A stretch of 24,459 bases of DNA, taken from the NCBI GenBank assembly GCA_001556025.1, contig LSIB01000085.1, forward strand, positions 1 to 24,459, read 5' to 3'. Positions 1-6,744 of this stretch are shown piece by piece (position 1 is the first letter of the stretch; each line of letters opens with the position of its first letter). Under the pieces are notes generated by a model. That model searched no databases. It saw only the letters and a program-made list of their open reading frames with translations, and was not told the DNA's origin. This stretch comes from Rhizobiales bacterium CCH3-A5 (lineage in GTDB: Bacteria; Pseudomonadota; Alphaproteobacteria; Rhizobiales; Beijerinckiaceae). The position numbers and the translations under genes were made by a program.

Positions 1-78
1 GAGCTCGAACACGGCGAACAACCCGCACGGACCCGCCCCGATGATCACGACGTCGCACTCGATGATGTTGTTCGTCAT
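1..78 (-). CDS. FAD/NAD(P)-dependent oxidoreductase, N-terminus only (cut by window edge)
   Basis: Reading the minus strand from an ATG at 78 gives 26 residues that run off the window. They contain a beta strand followed by VVIIGAGPCGL, the GxGxxG dinucleotide-binding fold of thioredoxin-reductase-like or ferredoxin-NADP reductase-like flavoproteins. An AGGAAGG-type ribosome site lies about 10 bases upstream. The gene is transcribed the same way as the marR gene behind it and has a MarR-type palindrome 79-96 bases before its start. If the locus handles nicotinate derivatives, a reductase feeding electrons to a ferredoxin-dependent 6-hydroxynicotinate reductase would fit, but that is inference from context. 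The fold is clear; substrate and full length cannot be seen. Confidence 0.65.
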   Translation of the reverse strand, partial: MTNNIIECDVVIIGAGPCGLFAVFEL

Positions 79-156
79 CGCCGTCAGGCCTTCCTCATCC
101 GTCGCCGCGTCCGCTGCCGTCGCCGGCTGGAATGCGCTCAAACCCTTCGCCCATTA

Positions 157-174
157 TTGTTAGTATACAAACAA
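157..174. promoter_or_regulatory. MarR-type palindromic operator upstream of the oxidoreductase
   Basis: TTGTTAGTATACAAACAA matches its own reverse complement at 16 of 18 positions. It lies in the gap between the oxidoreductase start (78) and the marR stop (209). On the minus strand it contains TATACT, a possible -10 element, so a bound repressor would cover the promoter. A related site (14 of 18 identical) is at 786-803. The size and TTG...CAA ends are typical of MarR-family operators. Assignment to this marR gene is inference from position. Confidence 0.55.
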
Positions 175-208
175 ATTTGCGCAAGCGGCTTTTGCGGGCA
201 GGGCCTGC

Positions 209-727
209 TCAATCGAGTCGCGCCAGCAGGCCGAGCAGGCGCTCGGCCTCTTCCCGGGAGAGTGGCGCCAGCGTCGCGGCCGAGATCGCCTTTGCCTTGT
301 CGAGCAGCGCCGGCATCGCATCCCGTCCCTTGGCGCTGAGGCGCACACGGACGCGGCGCTGGTCGTCGGGGTCCGGCAGCCGCTCGGCCAGGCCGCGCTC
401 CTCCAACCGTGCGATCACGCCCTTGATGGTCGCCGGGTCCATCGCGGTCATGCGTCCCAGCAGATTCTGCGAAATCTCCTCGCCGGCCGCGAGCTTGGCC
501 ATGGCGGCGAATTGGGTCGGCGTCGGGCCGTCATCGCCCATGATACGCTGGAAGATTGCGATATGGCGCTGTTGCGCGCGCCGCATCAGGAAGCCGACCT
601 GCTCATCGAGAACATAGTCGCCGGCTGCGGTCGCGACGGCCGCGCCCTTGCGTCCGCGTCCCGTCGGCCGCGCGATCTCGTCTGCGCCGCGCGGCACCGT
701 CGCCGTCTCGTCCTGTGCCACCGCCAA
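209..727 (-). CDS. MarR-family transcriptional regulator
   Basis: A 172-residue protein when started at TTG 727, which has a GGAGG ribosome site seven bases upstream (735-739). An upstream in-frame ATG at 799 would lie inside the putative operator and adds 24 unlikely residues. After about 35 low-complexity residues comes a typical MarR layout: a dimerisation helix, then a winged helix-turn-helix with TPTQFAAMAKL and QNLLGRMTAMDPATIKGVI, and the wing DPDDQRRVRVRLSAKG. MarR dimers usually repress neighbouring catabolic genes until a small aromatic or heterocyclic ligand binds. The gene is divergent from the amidohydrolase and is flanked on both sides by similar palindromes, so it probably controls both transcription units and itself. 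NicR and BpsR are MarR regulators of nicotinate catabolism in other bacteria; orthology was not tested here. Confidence 0.9.
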   Translation of the reverse strand: MAVAQDETATVPRGADEIARPTGRGRKGAAVATAAGDYVLDEQVGFLMRRAQQRHIAIFQRIMGDDGPTPTQFAAMAKLAAGEEISQNLLGRMTAMDPATIKGVIARLEERGLAERLPDPDDQRRVRVRLSAKGRDAMPALLDKAKAISAATLAPLSREEAERLLGLLARLD

Positions 728-785
728 GGTCCTGCCTCCCGCTGGGCCGCTGGGCTCTTGCCAGCGCCGTTCAGCCTGTCCATGA

Positions 786-803
786 TTGTTATTACACATT
801 CAA
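786..803. promoter_or_regulatory. Putative MarR operator in the marR/amidohydrolase divergent gap
   Basis: TTGTTATTACACATTCAA is identical at 14 of 18 positions to the palindrome at 157-174 and keeps the TTG...CAA ends, though its own symmetry is weaker (ATTG...CAAT outer arms). It lies about 55 bases upstream of the amidohydrolase ATG (858) and 59 bases upstream of the marR TTG start (727), where autoregulation plus control of the catabolic genes would be expected. Confidence 0.5.
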
Positions 804-857
804 TCGCGGCCTGTCTCGCAGGCTGTGATCCGGCAGCAATGCTTTGCGGAGAACGAC

Positions 858-2054
858 ATGGCAGTCGAGGCGGCGTCCGGCCCGGCCAGGGGCAAGCTCG
901 TCATCCGCAATCTCGGGCTCGTGCTGTCGGGCGACCTCAACCAGCCGATCCTCGATGCCGACACGATCATCGCCATCGACGGCCGCATCAGCGCCATCGG
1001 CAAGGCGGCCGATCTCGATTGCGGTCAAGCCGACCAGATCATCGATGCGCAGGGTTCACCCGTCGCGCCCGGCCTGATCGACAGCCACTGCCATCCTGTC
1101 TTCGGCGACTGGACGCCGCGGCAGGGGCAGATGGGCTGGATCGATTCCTGCGTCAACGGCGGCGTCACCACCTTCGTCTCGGCCGGCGAGGTGCATTTGC
1201 CCGGCCGTCCGAAGGACCCGGTCGGCGTCAAGGCGCTCGCCATCACGGCGCAGCGCACCTTCGCGAATTTCCGGCCGACGGGCGCGAAGATCCATGCCGG
1301 CGCGCCGATCGCCGAGACCAGCATGGTCGAGGAGGATTATGCCGAGATGGCGCGCGCCGGCGTAAAGATGATCGGCGAGATCGGGCTCGGCACCGTCAAC
1401 ACCGGCCCCGAGGCGAAAAAGCATGTCGACTGGGCCCGGAAATACGGGCTGGAAACGATCATCCACACCGGCGGCCCCTCGATTGCGGGTTCGAGCCTGA
1501 TCGACGAGGACATCGTGCTGGAGGCCCAGCCGGACGTGATCAGCCACATCAATGGCGGCCACACCTCGATCCGCTTTTCCGGCATCTGCCGGCTCTGCGA
1601 GCAGGCGAGGGGGGCGATCGAGATCGTCCATAACGGCAATGAGCGCGCGGCGCTGGAGGCGGTGAAGACGGCGGCCGAACTCAACCTGACCTACAAGGTC
1701 ATCCTCGGCACCGACGCGCCGGCGGGCTCGGGCGTGCAGCCGCTCGGGATTCTCAGGATGATCGCGTTCCTGTCGAGCCTCGGCGGCGTGCCGCCCGAAG
1801 TCGCCTTCTGCATGGCGACCGGCAACACGGCGCGCGTGCGGAAACTCGACGCCGGCTTCATCGCAGTCGGCAAGCCTGCCGATCTCGTCTTCCTCGACAA
1901 GCCGCAGCATTCGGCCGGCAAACATCTGCTCGACGCGGTCTCGCTCGGCGACATTCCCGGCATCGGCATGGTGATGATCGACGGCATCGTGCGTACCGGC
2001 CGATCGCGCAACACGCCGCCCTCGCACACCGCTCCCTTGATCGTCGGGCATTGA
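858..2054 (+). CDS. Amidohydrolase, enamidase-like (cyclic amide/imide hydrolase)
   Basis: A 398-residue metal-dependent amidohydrolase with a TIM-barrel fold. The start is ATG 858, with GGAG six bases upstream; the in-frame TTG further up lies inside the putative operator. An N-terminal beta-sandwich segment (about 13-70) leads to PGLIDSHCH, giving the HxH metal pair H77/H79. Further likely ligands are H203 (IIHTGG), H230 (ISHINGG) and D286 (GTDAPAG), all expected for a binuclear site. The overall pattern resembles enamidase, which opens 6-oxo-1,4,5,6-tetrahydronicotinate in anaerobic nicotinate breakdown. Imidazolonepropionase and dihydroorotase-like enzymes are more distant alternatives. 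The stop codon lies seven bases before the first DUF1185 gene, so they are probably cotranscribed. The amidohydrolase call is certain; enamidase specificity is moderately supported. Confidence 0.88.
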   Translation: MAVEAASGPARGKLVIRNLGLVLSGDLNQPILDADTIIAIDGRISAIGKAADLDCGQADQIIDAQGSPVAPGLIDSHCHPVFGDWTPRQGQMGWIDSCVNGGVTTFVSAGEVHLPGRPKDPVGVKALAITAQRTFANFRPTGAKIHAGAPIAETSMVEEDYAEMARAGVKMIGEIGLGTVNTGPEAKKHVDWARKYGLETIIHTGGPSIAGSSLIDEDIVLEAQPDVISHINGGHTSIRFSGICRLCEQARGAIEIVHNGNERAALEAVKTAAELNLTYKVILGTDAPAGSGVQPLGILRMIAFLSSLGGVPPEVAFCMATGNTARVRKLDAGFIAVGKPADLVFLDKPQHSAGKHLLDAVSLGDIPGIGMVMIDGIVRTGRSRNTPPSHTAPLIVGH

Positions 2055-2061
2055 GGTCATC

Positions 2062-2649
2062 ATGACGAACCTCATCGAGATCCGCCGCGTCCAGACCAGC
2101 GTGGAAGAGATCTTCCACGAATTCGGGCCGCTGCCCGGCCGCACCGAACGCATCGCGTCGGTCTGCGCCGTGCTGACCAACCCTTATGCCGCGCGTTACG
2201 AGCCCAACATCCTGCCGATGATGGAGGCGCTGAAGCCCGCCGGCCTCGACATGGCGACGCGCTGCCTGAATGCGCTCGGCGGCGATCCGAAAACCGTCGA
2301 GGGCTATGGCAAGGGCGCCATCGTCGGCTCGGCCGGCGAGCTGGAGCATGGCGCGCTCTGGCATGTTCCGGGCGGCTACGCCATGCGCGAAATCCTCGGC
2401 AACGCCAAGGCGATCGTGCCCTCGACCAAGAAGGTCGCGGGGCCCGGCGCGCGCATCGACATCCCGGTGACGCACATCAACGCCTGTTATGTCCGCAGCC
2501 ATTTCGGCGCGGTCGAGATCGGCATTTCCGGCTCGCCCCAGGCCGACGAACTCGTCTTCGTGCTGGTGATGACGACTGGCGCGCGCATCCACGAGCGGGT
2601 CGGTGGTCTGAGGGCCGACCAGATCAGCGTCTGGGACGGGCAGCGCTGA
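2062..2649 (+). CDS. DUF1185 / amino acid synthesis family protein (first copy)
   Basis: A 195-residue protein of the DUF1185 family (PF06684, labelled 'amino acid synthesis'), whose biochemical role is not established to my knowledge. It starts with IRRVQTSVEEIFHEFGP and has the family blocks AVLTNPYAARYEPN, GYGKGAIVGSAGELEHGALWH, PGARIDIPVTHINACYVRSHF and a conserved C-terminus ending near RVGGLRADQI. The ribosome site GAGG overlaps the preceding stop codon, pointing to translation as one operon with the amidohydrolase. A paralogue follows at 2877-3461, and the two share most of these blocks (for example KAAIVG/KGAIVG and AxVRSHF). Proximity to an enamidase-like gene suggests a role in opening or rearranging a ring-cleavage product, which is only inference. 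No signal peptide or membrane segment is visible. Confidence 0.88.
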   Translation: MTNLIEIRRVQTSVEEIFHEFGPLPGRTERIASVCAVLTNPYAARYEPNILPMMEALKPAGLDMATRCLNALGGDPKTVEGYGKGAIVGSAGELEHGALWHVPGGYAMREILGNAKAIVPSTKKVAGPGARIDIPVTHINACYVRSHFGAVEIGISGSPQADELVFVLVMTTGARIHERVGGLRADQISVWDGQR

Positions 2650-2686
2650 TGGGACTGTCCACTAACCTCGCAGGATCAAGCGCGGG

Positions 2687-2839
2687 GAACCCCTCTCCCG
2701 GAGGGAGAGGGGCAGGGGTGAGGGGGCGGCCCTTCAGCGCTTTAAGCGCGACCTCACCGCGGCGCCCTGAAAATCTGCGCCTTGTTGGTCCAACGTCCGT
2801 CACCTCACCCCTGCCCCTCTCCTTACAGAAGAGGGGTTC
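2687..2839. repeat. Inverted-repeat element with 37-bp arms between the DUF1185 paralogues
   Basis: The left arm (2687-2723) and the reverse complement of the right arm (2803-2839) match at 33 of 37 positions, separated by 79 bases. The left arm also contains a perfect 10-bp hairpin, CCCCTCTCCC-GGA-GGGAGAGGGG. The CCCTCTCC/GGGGTGAGG sequence style resembles dispersed palindromic (REP/MITE-like) elements common between genes in GC-rich Proteobacteria. It carries no ORF and no transposase. It fills nearly the whole gap between the two genes and could form a large RNA hairpin that adjusts expression of the second one. Confidence 0.75.
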
Positions 2840-2876
2840 TTCCAGCGCCCTACCGTTCTGCGTCGGAGCCCTTTAG

Positions 2877-3461
2877 ATGCCCGCCACCATCCGCAAAATC
2901 CTCACCCAAGTCGATGAAACCCACATCGAGTCCGGCAGGGCCGTCACCCCGCCGACGCGCCGCGCCGTGGCGGTCGCCGTGATCGCCAACCCTTTCGCCG
3001 GGCGCTATCAGGACGACCTCTCCGAGCTCGCCGAGATCGGCGTAGAGCTCGGCGACCTGCTGACGAAGCGCTGCCTCGCCGCGCTCGGCATCGGGCCTGA
3101 AAGCGCCGAGAGCTTCGGCAAGGCCGCCATCGTCGGCGAGGGCGGCGAATTGGAGCACGCCGCCGCCATCCTGCATCCCAAGATGGGCGCGCCGGTGCGG
3201 GCCGCGCTCGGCAAAGGCCCGGCGCTGATTCCCTCGGCCAAGAAGAGCGGCGGCCTGGGCACTCCGATCGACGTGCCGCTCGGCCACAAGGATGCAGCCT
3301 TCGTGCGCTCCCATTTCGACGCCGTCGAGGTCCGGGTCACCGATGCGCCACGCGCCGGGGAAATCCTGGTCGCGATCGCGATCACCGATTCAGGCCGGCC
3401 GCTGCCGCGCATCGGCGGGCTGACGAAGGACCAGATCAAGGGCGAGGACGGGCTGCGGTAG
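2877..3461 (+). CDS. DUF1185 / amino acid synthesis family protein (second copy)
   Basis: A 194-residue paralogue of the protein at 2062-2649. Shared blocks are VAVIANPFAGRYQDDL, ESFGKAAIVGEGGELEHAAAI, TPIDVPLGHKDAAFVRSHF and RIGGLTKDQIKG. The ATG at 2877 has GGAG (2865-2868) eight bases upstream. Tandem paralogues with clear divergence could form a heteromeric enzyme, or reflect an old duplication with specialised substrates. A repeat element rather than tight coupling separates this copy from the first one. Function is unknown; the shared strand and MarR-controlled neighbourhood suggest the same catabolic pathway. Confidence 0.88.
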   Translation: MPATIRKILTQVDETHIESGRAVTPPTRRAVAVAVIANPFAGRYQDDLSELAEIGVELGDLLTKRCLAALGIGPESAESFGKAAIVGEGGELEHAAAILHPKMGAPVRAALGKGPALIPSAKKSGGLGTPIDVPLGHKDAAFVRSHFDAVEVRVTDAPRAGEILVAIAITDSGRPLPRIGGLTKDQIKGEDGLR

Positions 3462-3575
3462 CGCTTGACGCGCAGCGGCGGCAGGCTGAGTGTCGCATCT
3501 CATGTTGACACCCCGCATCCCGTCCGCCTGGGCGCCGTTCCCGCCTGTGCCCCGGCTCGCAAACCAGCCAGCATC

Positions 3576-4301
3576 ATGAACAAGAGCGACCATCTCGCCG
3601 CCTTTCTCAGAAAGCTGGAGAGCATAACCGAATTGTCCGCCCCGGAACGGCAGGCTTTGCTGGACCTCCCGGTCAGCCTGAAACGCTTCGAGGCCAATGT
3701 CGACATCGTCAGCGAAGGCGAAATCACGCTGCAATGCTGCCTCGTGCTGGAGGGGCTCGTCTGCCGCTACAAGCTGGTCAACAGCGGCGAGCGGCAGATC
3801 ATGTCGCTGCATATTCCCGGCGACGTGCCCGATCTGCATTCGCTCCATATCGAGAAGATGGATCACAGCCTCGGCACGCTGACGCCTGCGCTGGTCGGCT
3901 TCATCCCGCACGAGGCCGTCCGGCGCGTGACGAGGTCCTCCTACAAGGTCTCGGAGGCGTTCTGGCGCGAGGCCCTCATCGACGCCGCGATCTTCCGCGA
4001 ATGGATGGTCGGGATCGGCCGCCGCTCCGCGCCGAGCCGGCTGGCGCATTTCCTGTGCGAATTCGTCACCAAGATGGAAGCGGTCGGCCTGTCCAATGGC
4101 GTGATTTGCGACCTGCCGATGACCCAGACCGAGATCGGCGATGCGCTCGGGCTTTCGACCGTCCACACCAACAAGAAGCTGCGCGAACTGCGCGCCGCCA
4201 AGCTTATCGAACTGCGCGGCCGACGGCTCAAGGTGCTCGACTGGGAGGGATTGTGCGACCTCGGCGAGTTTGATCCGACTTACCTGCATCTCCGCAAATA
4301 G
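3576..4301 (+). CDS. Crp/Fnr-family transcriptional regulator
   Basis: A 241-residue protein started at ATG 3576; the longer in-frame reading from 3465 adds 37 residues unlike the family. Residues 20-120 form the cyclic-nucleotide-binding-type beta barrel, with the GEITLQCCLVLEGLVCRYK and MSLHIPGDVPDLHSL segments. A long dimer helix follows, then a C-terminal winged helix-turn-helix at about 182-213 (MTQTEIGDALGLSTVHTNKK). It lacks the N-terminal Cys cluster of FNR, so direct Fe-S oxygen sensing is unlikely; its ligand is unknown. Similar proteins are numerous in Bradyrhizobium, Bosea and Methylobacterium, often next to small DUF6894 proteins, as here. No clear ribosome site precedes the chosen ATG, so the start is slightly uncertain. 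Confidence 0.92.
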   Translation: MNKSDHLAAFLRKLESITELSAPERQALLDLPVSLKRFEANVDIVSEGEITLQCCLVLEGLVCRYKLVNSGERQIMSLHIPGDVPDLHSLHIEKMDHSLGTLTPALVGFIPHEAVRRVTRSSYKVSEAFWREALIDAAIFREWMVGIGRRSAPSRLAHFLCEFVTKMEAVGLSNGVICDLPMTQTEIGDALGLSTVHTNKKLRELRAAKLIELRGRRLKVLDWEGLCDLGEFDPTYLHLRK

Positions 4302-4409
4302 GTGCGACCACGCCATTTCGGCTTTGGCGCGGCCCGTTTTGCCTCCTTTGAAATCTGACGATTTCTTCATCTTCGCGGAACCGAAGCGGGCGCGGTGGAT
4401 TACACCCGC

Positions 4410-4670
4410 ATGACGCGCTTCTTCTTCGACACTCATGACGGCGTCAGGGCCGAGCGCGACACGGATGGGGTCGATCTGCCCAATGAGGCGATGGCGCGCT
4501 CCGAGGCCAAGGCCGCGCTGACGGACATGGCGCGCGATCATCTTCCCAACGGCAACCATCTCGAGTTGCGCGTTACGATCCGCGACGAGGCGGGCGACGA
4601 AATCTACACCGCGAGCCTCGTCCTCGATGTGAGCACGCCCCGCGCGAGGAGGCGGCGGACCGATGCGTGA
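4410..4670 (+). CDS. DUF6894 family small protein
   Basis: An 86-residue acidic protein. The family hallmark is the start MTRFFFDTHDG followed by the DxxGxxLPNExxARxEA block (residues about 20-35), seen here as DTDGVDLPNEAMARSEA. A GTG five codons upstream (4395) is possible, but the family normally starts with M-x-R-(Y/F)-F-F-D. The function is unknown. These proteins are abundant in Hyphomicrobiales and often neighbour Crp-type regulators. The C-terminus is Arg-rich (RARRRR) and the gene ends 15 bases before the convergent M20 amidohydrolase gene. Confidence 0.78.
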   Translation: MTRFFFDTHDGVRAERDTDGVDLPNEAMARSEAKAALTDMARDHLPNGNHLELRVTIRDEAGDEIYTASLVLDVSTPRARRRRTDA

Positions 4671-4684
4671 GGCGGCGCGGCTCG

Positions 4685-6106
4685 TCAGCCGCCGAGCGAC
4701 ATCGTCAGCGGCGGCTTGACCTCAGGCGGAAGCGGCGAGACATAGCCCGCCTTGCCGAGCTTCGCCTTGTGGTCGGCCTTGGCGGCCGCCATCAGCGCCG
4801 GATCGCTGAGCACGGCCGCGCCGGCGGCCGCCATCGCCTTGGCGACCTGTACCATGGCCTTGTGGGCGGCCGGCTGCTTGCCCTGCGCCACGATCTGCCA
4901 GGTGTGGAACGGCGTCCCGATCGCGACGGTGGGCGCATGCGCCTGCACGGTCGGCACCGCCCAGGAGACATCGCCGACATCGGTCGAGCCGATGGCGGGG
5001 TTGCGCGGCGCGTCGAGCGGCACTGTGAAATCGGCCAGGGCCGCGTCCGTCTCAGGCAATCCGATCGAACGCCAGACGGCGGCGATCTCCTGCGGCGACA
5101 GGGTCTTGCGGATGTCTTGCGCGAAAGCCTTGTCCGCCTCGTCGAAATGCGGCGGGCCGAGATCTTCCATGATGTTCTGCAGCGCCTTCTCCAGCGGGCC
5201 GTTGCCGACGACGTTGGAGACGGCGGAGACGATCTTCATCTGCATCGCGGTCTCGGTCATCAGCGCCGCGCCCTCGGCGATCTTGCGCACGCGCTGGACG
5301 AGTTCGAGCATGCCGGGCAGGTCGCGGGCGCGGATCGAATAGCGCACGCGGGCATGGGCCTGCACGACGTTGGGGGCGATGCCGCCGGTGTCGAGCAAAG
5401 CGTAATGCACGCGCGCGTCGCTCGGCATGTGCTCGCGCATGTAGTTGACGCCGACGCTCATCAACTCAACAGCGTCGAGCGCGCTGCGGCCCAGTTCCGG
5501 CGAGGCTGCGGCGTGGGCCGCGCGGCCGGTGAAGATGAAGTCGGCGCGGGTATTGGCGAGCGAGAGCGGCGGCGTCACCTCCCAGAAGCTCGACGGGTGC
5601 CAGGAGATCGCGACATCGGCGTCGTCGAACGCGCCGGCGCGGACCATGAAGGCTTTGGCTGCCCCGCCTTCCTCGGCTGGGCAGCCATAATAGCGCACGC
5701 GGCCGGGCAGCTTGTTTTCGGCGAGCCAGTCCTTCATCGCGGTGGCGGCGAGCAGCGCGGCGGAGCCTAACAAATTGTGGCCGCAGCCATGGCCGTGGCC
5801 GCCGGCTTCGATCGGCGCATGCTGCGCCTTGCCGGCTTCCTGCGAGAGACCGGGCAAGGCGTCGTATTCGCCAAGGAACGCGATCACGGGTCCGCCTTCG
5901 CCGGCCTCGCCGATCACGGCGGTTGGGATGTCGGCGATGTTCCGCGTCACCCGGAAGCCCTGGTGCTCCAGCTCCGCGACATGCTCGGCGCAGGAGCGAG
6001 CTTCAGTGTAGCAGACTTCGGGCATGCCCCAGATGCGGTCGCTGAGTTCGATGAAGCGCTGCTTGCTGGCGTCGACATGGCGCCAGAGGTCGTTGCGGTT
6101 ATCCAT
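4685..6106 (-). CDS. M20-family amidohydrolase (AbgB/aminobenzoyl-glutamate hydrolase-like)
   Basis: A 473-residue zinc peptidase-type hydrolase of family M20D, which cleaves amide bonds of N-acyl amino acids or p-aminobenzoyl-glutamate. The metal-site blocks are GHGHGCGHN (C108, H110), CPAEEGG (E145/E146) and SWHPSS (H170), followed by a dimerisation domain starting near FTGRAAHAAASP and a C-terminal block STDVGDVSWAVPTVQ. The start chosen is ATG 6106, giving MDNRNDLWRHVD, the usual beginning of this subfamily; the longer upstream reading is low-complexity. It is the last gene of a minus-strand run, 125 bases after the cupin gene. AbgB normally pairs with AbgA, which is not present, so the exact substrate is open. 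Confidence 0.92.
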   Translation of the reverse strand: MDNRNDLWRHVDASKQRFIELSDRIWGMPEVCYTEARSCAEHVAELEHQGFRVTRNIADIPTAVIGEAGEGGPVIAFLGEYDALPGLSQEAGKAQHAPIEAGGHGHGCGHNLLGSAALLAATAMKDWLAENKLPGRVRYYGCPAEEGGAAKAFMVRAGAFDDADVAISWHPSSFWEVTPPLSLANTRADFIFTGRAAHAAASPELGRSALDAVELMSVGVNYMREHMPSDARVHYALLDTGGIAPNVVQAHARVRYSIRARDLPGMLELVQRVRKIAEGAALMTETAMQMKIVSAVSNVVGNGPLEKALQNIMEDLGPPHFDEADKAFAQDIRKTLSPQEIAAVWRSIGLPETDAALADFTVPLDAPRNPAIGSTDVGDVSWAVPTVQAHAPTVAIGTPFHTWQIVAQGKQPAAHKAMVQVAKAMAAAGAAVLSDPALMAAAKADHKAKLGKAGYVSPLPPEVKPPLTMSLGG

Positions 6107-6231
6107 GATGGCTCTTCGGTGTTGCGGAGGTCGCGCCATATGAGCCCTGCGCGACGGCGCCGTCCAGTTGCCCGGCGCATGGCGGGCGCCGAGGGACGCT
6201 GTGTCATTGCAAGCCGCTCGGCCCCCAGCCC

Positions 6232-6738
6232 TCACGGGTGCTTGTGGATCGGATCGACCCAGTAGACCGCTTCGGGCGTCTCGACCGGGTCGACATCGGT
6301 GATGTTGACGACCACCGCCTCGTTGTCGGAGCGCACCAGCACGCATTCCAGCGGTTCGTGCGGGCTCGCGTTGATCTCCTGATGCGGCACGTAGGGCGGC
6401 ACGTAGATAAAATCGCCCGGCCCGGCTTCCGCTACGAATTCGAGCTTCTCGCCCCAGCGCATGCGGGCCTTGCCGCGCACGACGTAGATCACGCTTTCCA
6501 GTTCGCCATGGTGATGTACGCCGGTCTTGGCGTCGGGCTGGATAGAGACCGTGCCGGCCCAGATTTTCTGCGCACCGACGCGTGCATGGTTGATCGCCGC
6601 CTGCCGGAACATCCCGGGCGTCTGCGCCGTGTTGGAGTCGAGCTTGTCGCCGGTCACGACGCGGACGCCGTCATGCTTCCAGCGCGGCTCGTGGTCGTGG
6701 TCATGGGGATGAGTGTGGTCGTGGTCGTGGTCGGCCAT
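6232..6738 (-). CDS. Cupin-domain protein with a His-rich N-terminus
   Basis: A 168-residue single-domain cupin. Motif 1 is HHHGELES (H75/H77, E81) and motif 2 is YVPPYVPHQ (H119), giving the metal-binding set of the family. The first 16 residues are almost alternating Asp and His (His at 4, 6, 8, 10, 12, 14 and 16), likely a metal-binding tail. GGAG lies nine bases upstream of the ATG at 6738. The gene starts six bases after the sulfurtransferase stop, so the two are probably translated from one mRNA. The enzyme activity is unknown; thiol or small-acid dioxygenase and sugar isomerase roles are both possible in this superfamily. The pairing with a mercaptopyruvate sulfurtransferase hints at sulfur metabolism, but this is inference. 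Confidence 0.88.
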   Translation of the reverse strand: MADHDHDHTHPHDHDHEPRWKHDGVRVVTGDKLDSNTAQTPGMFRQAAINHARVGAQKIWAGTVSIQPDAKTGVHHHGELESVIYVVRGKARMRWGEKLEFVAEAGPGDFIYVPPYVPHQEINASPHEPLECVLVRSDNEAVVVNITDVDPVETPEAVYWVDPIHKHP

Positions 6739-6744
6739 GGCGCA

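Noticed and set aside
728..799. Upstream ATG (799) as the marR start
   Set aside because: It would lie inside the putative operator, lacks a ribosome site and adds low-complexity residues; TTG 727 has GGAGG at the right distance.
826..831. TGATCC upstream of the amidohydrolase as an ECF promoter
   Set aside because: No CGTAA-type -10 follows at 15-17 bases, and the gene already has MarR-type control.
512..1633. Long open frame (373 codons) overlapping marR and the amidohydrolase
   Set aside because: Arg-rich translation typical of a shadow frame in GC-rich DNA; it overlaps two genes with clear family matches.
2649..2876. 75-codon frame in the gap between the DUF1185 genes
   Set aside because: It reads through the inverted-repeat element and has no family resemblance; Pro/Ser/Arg-rich translation is an artefact of the repeat.
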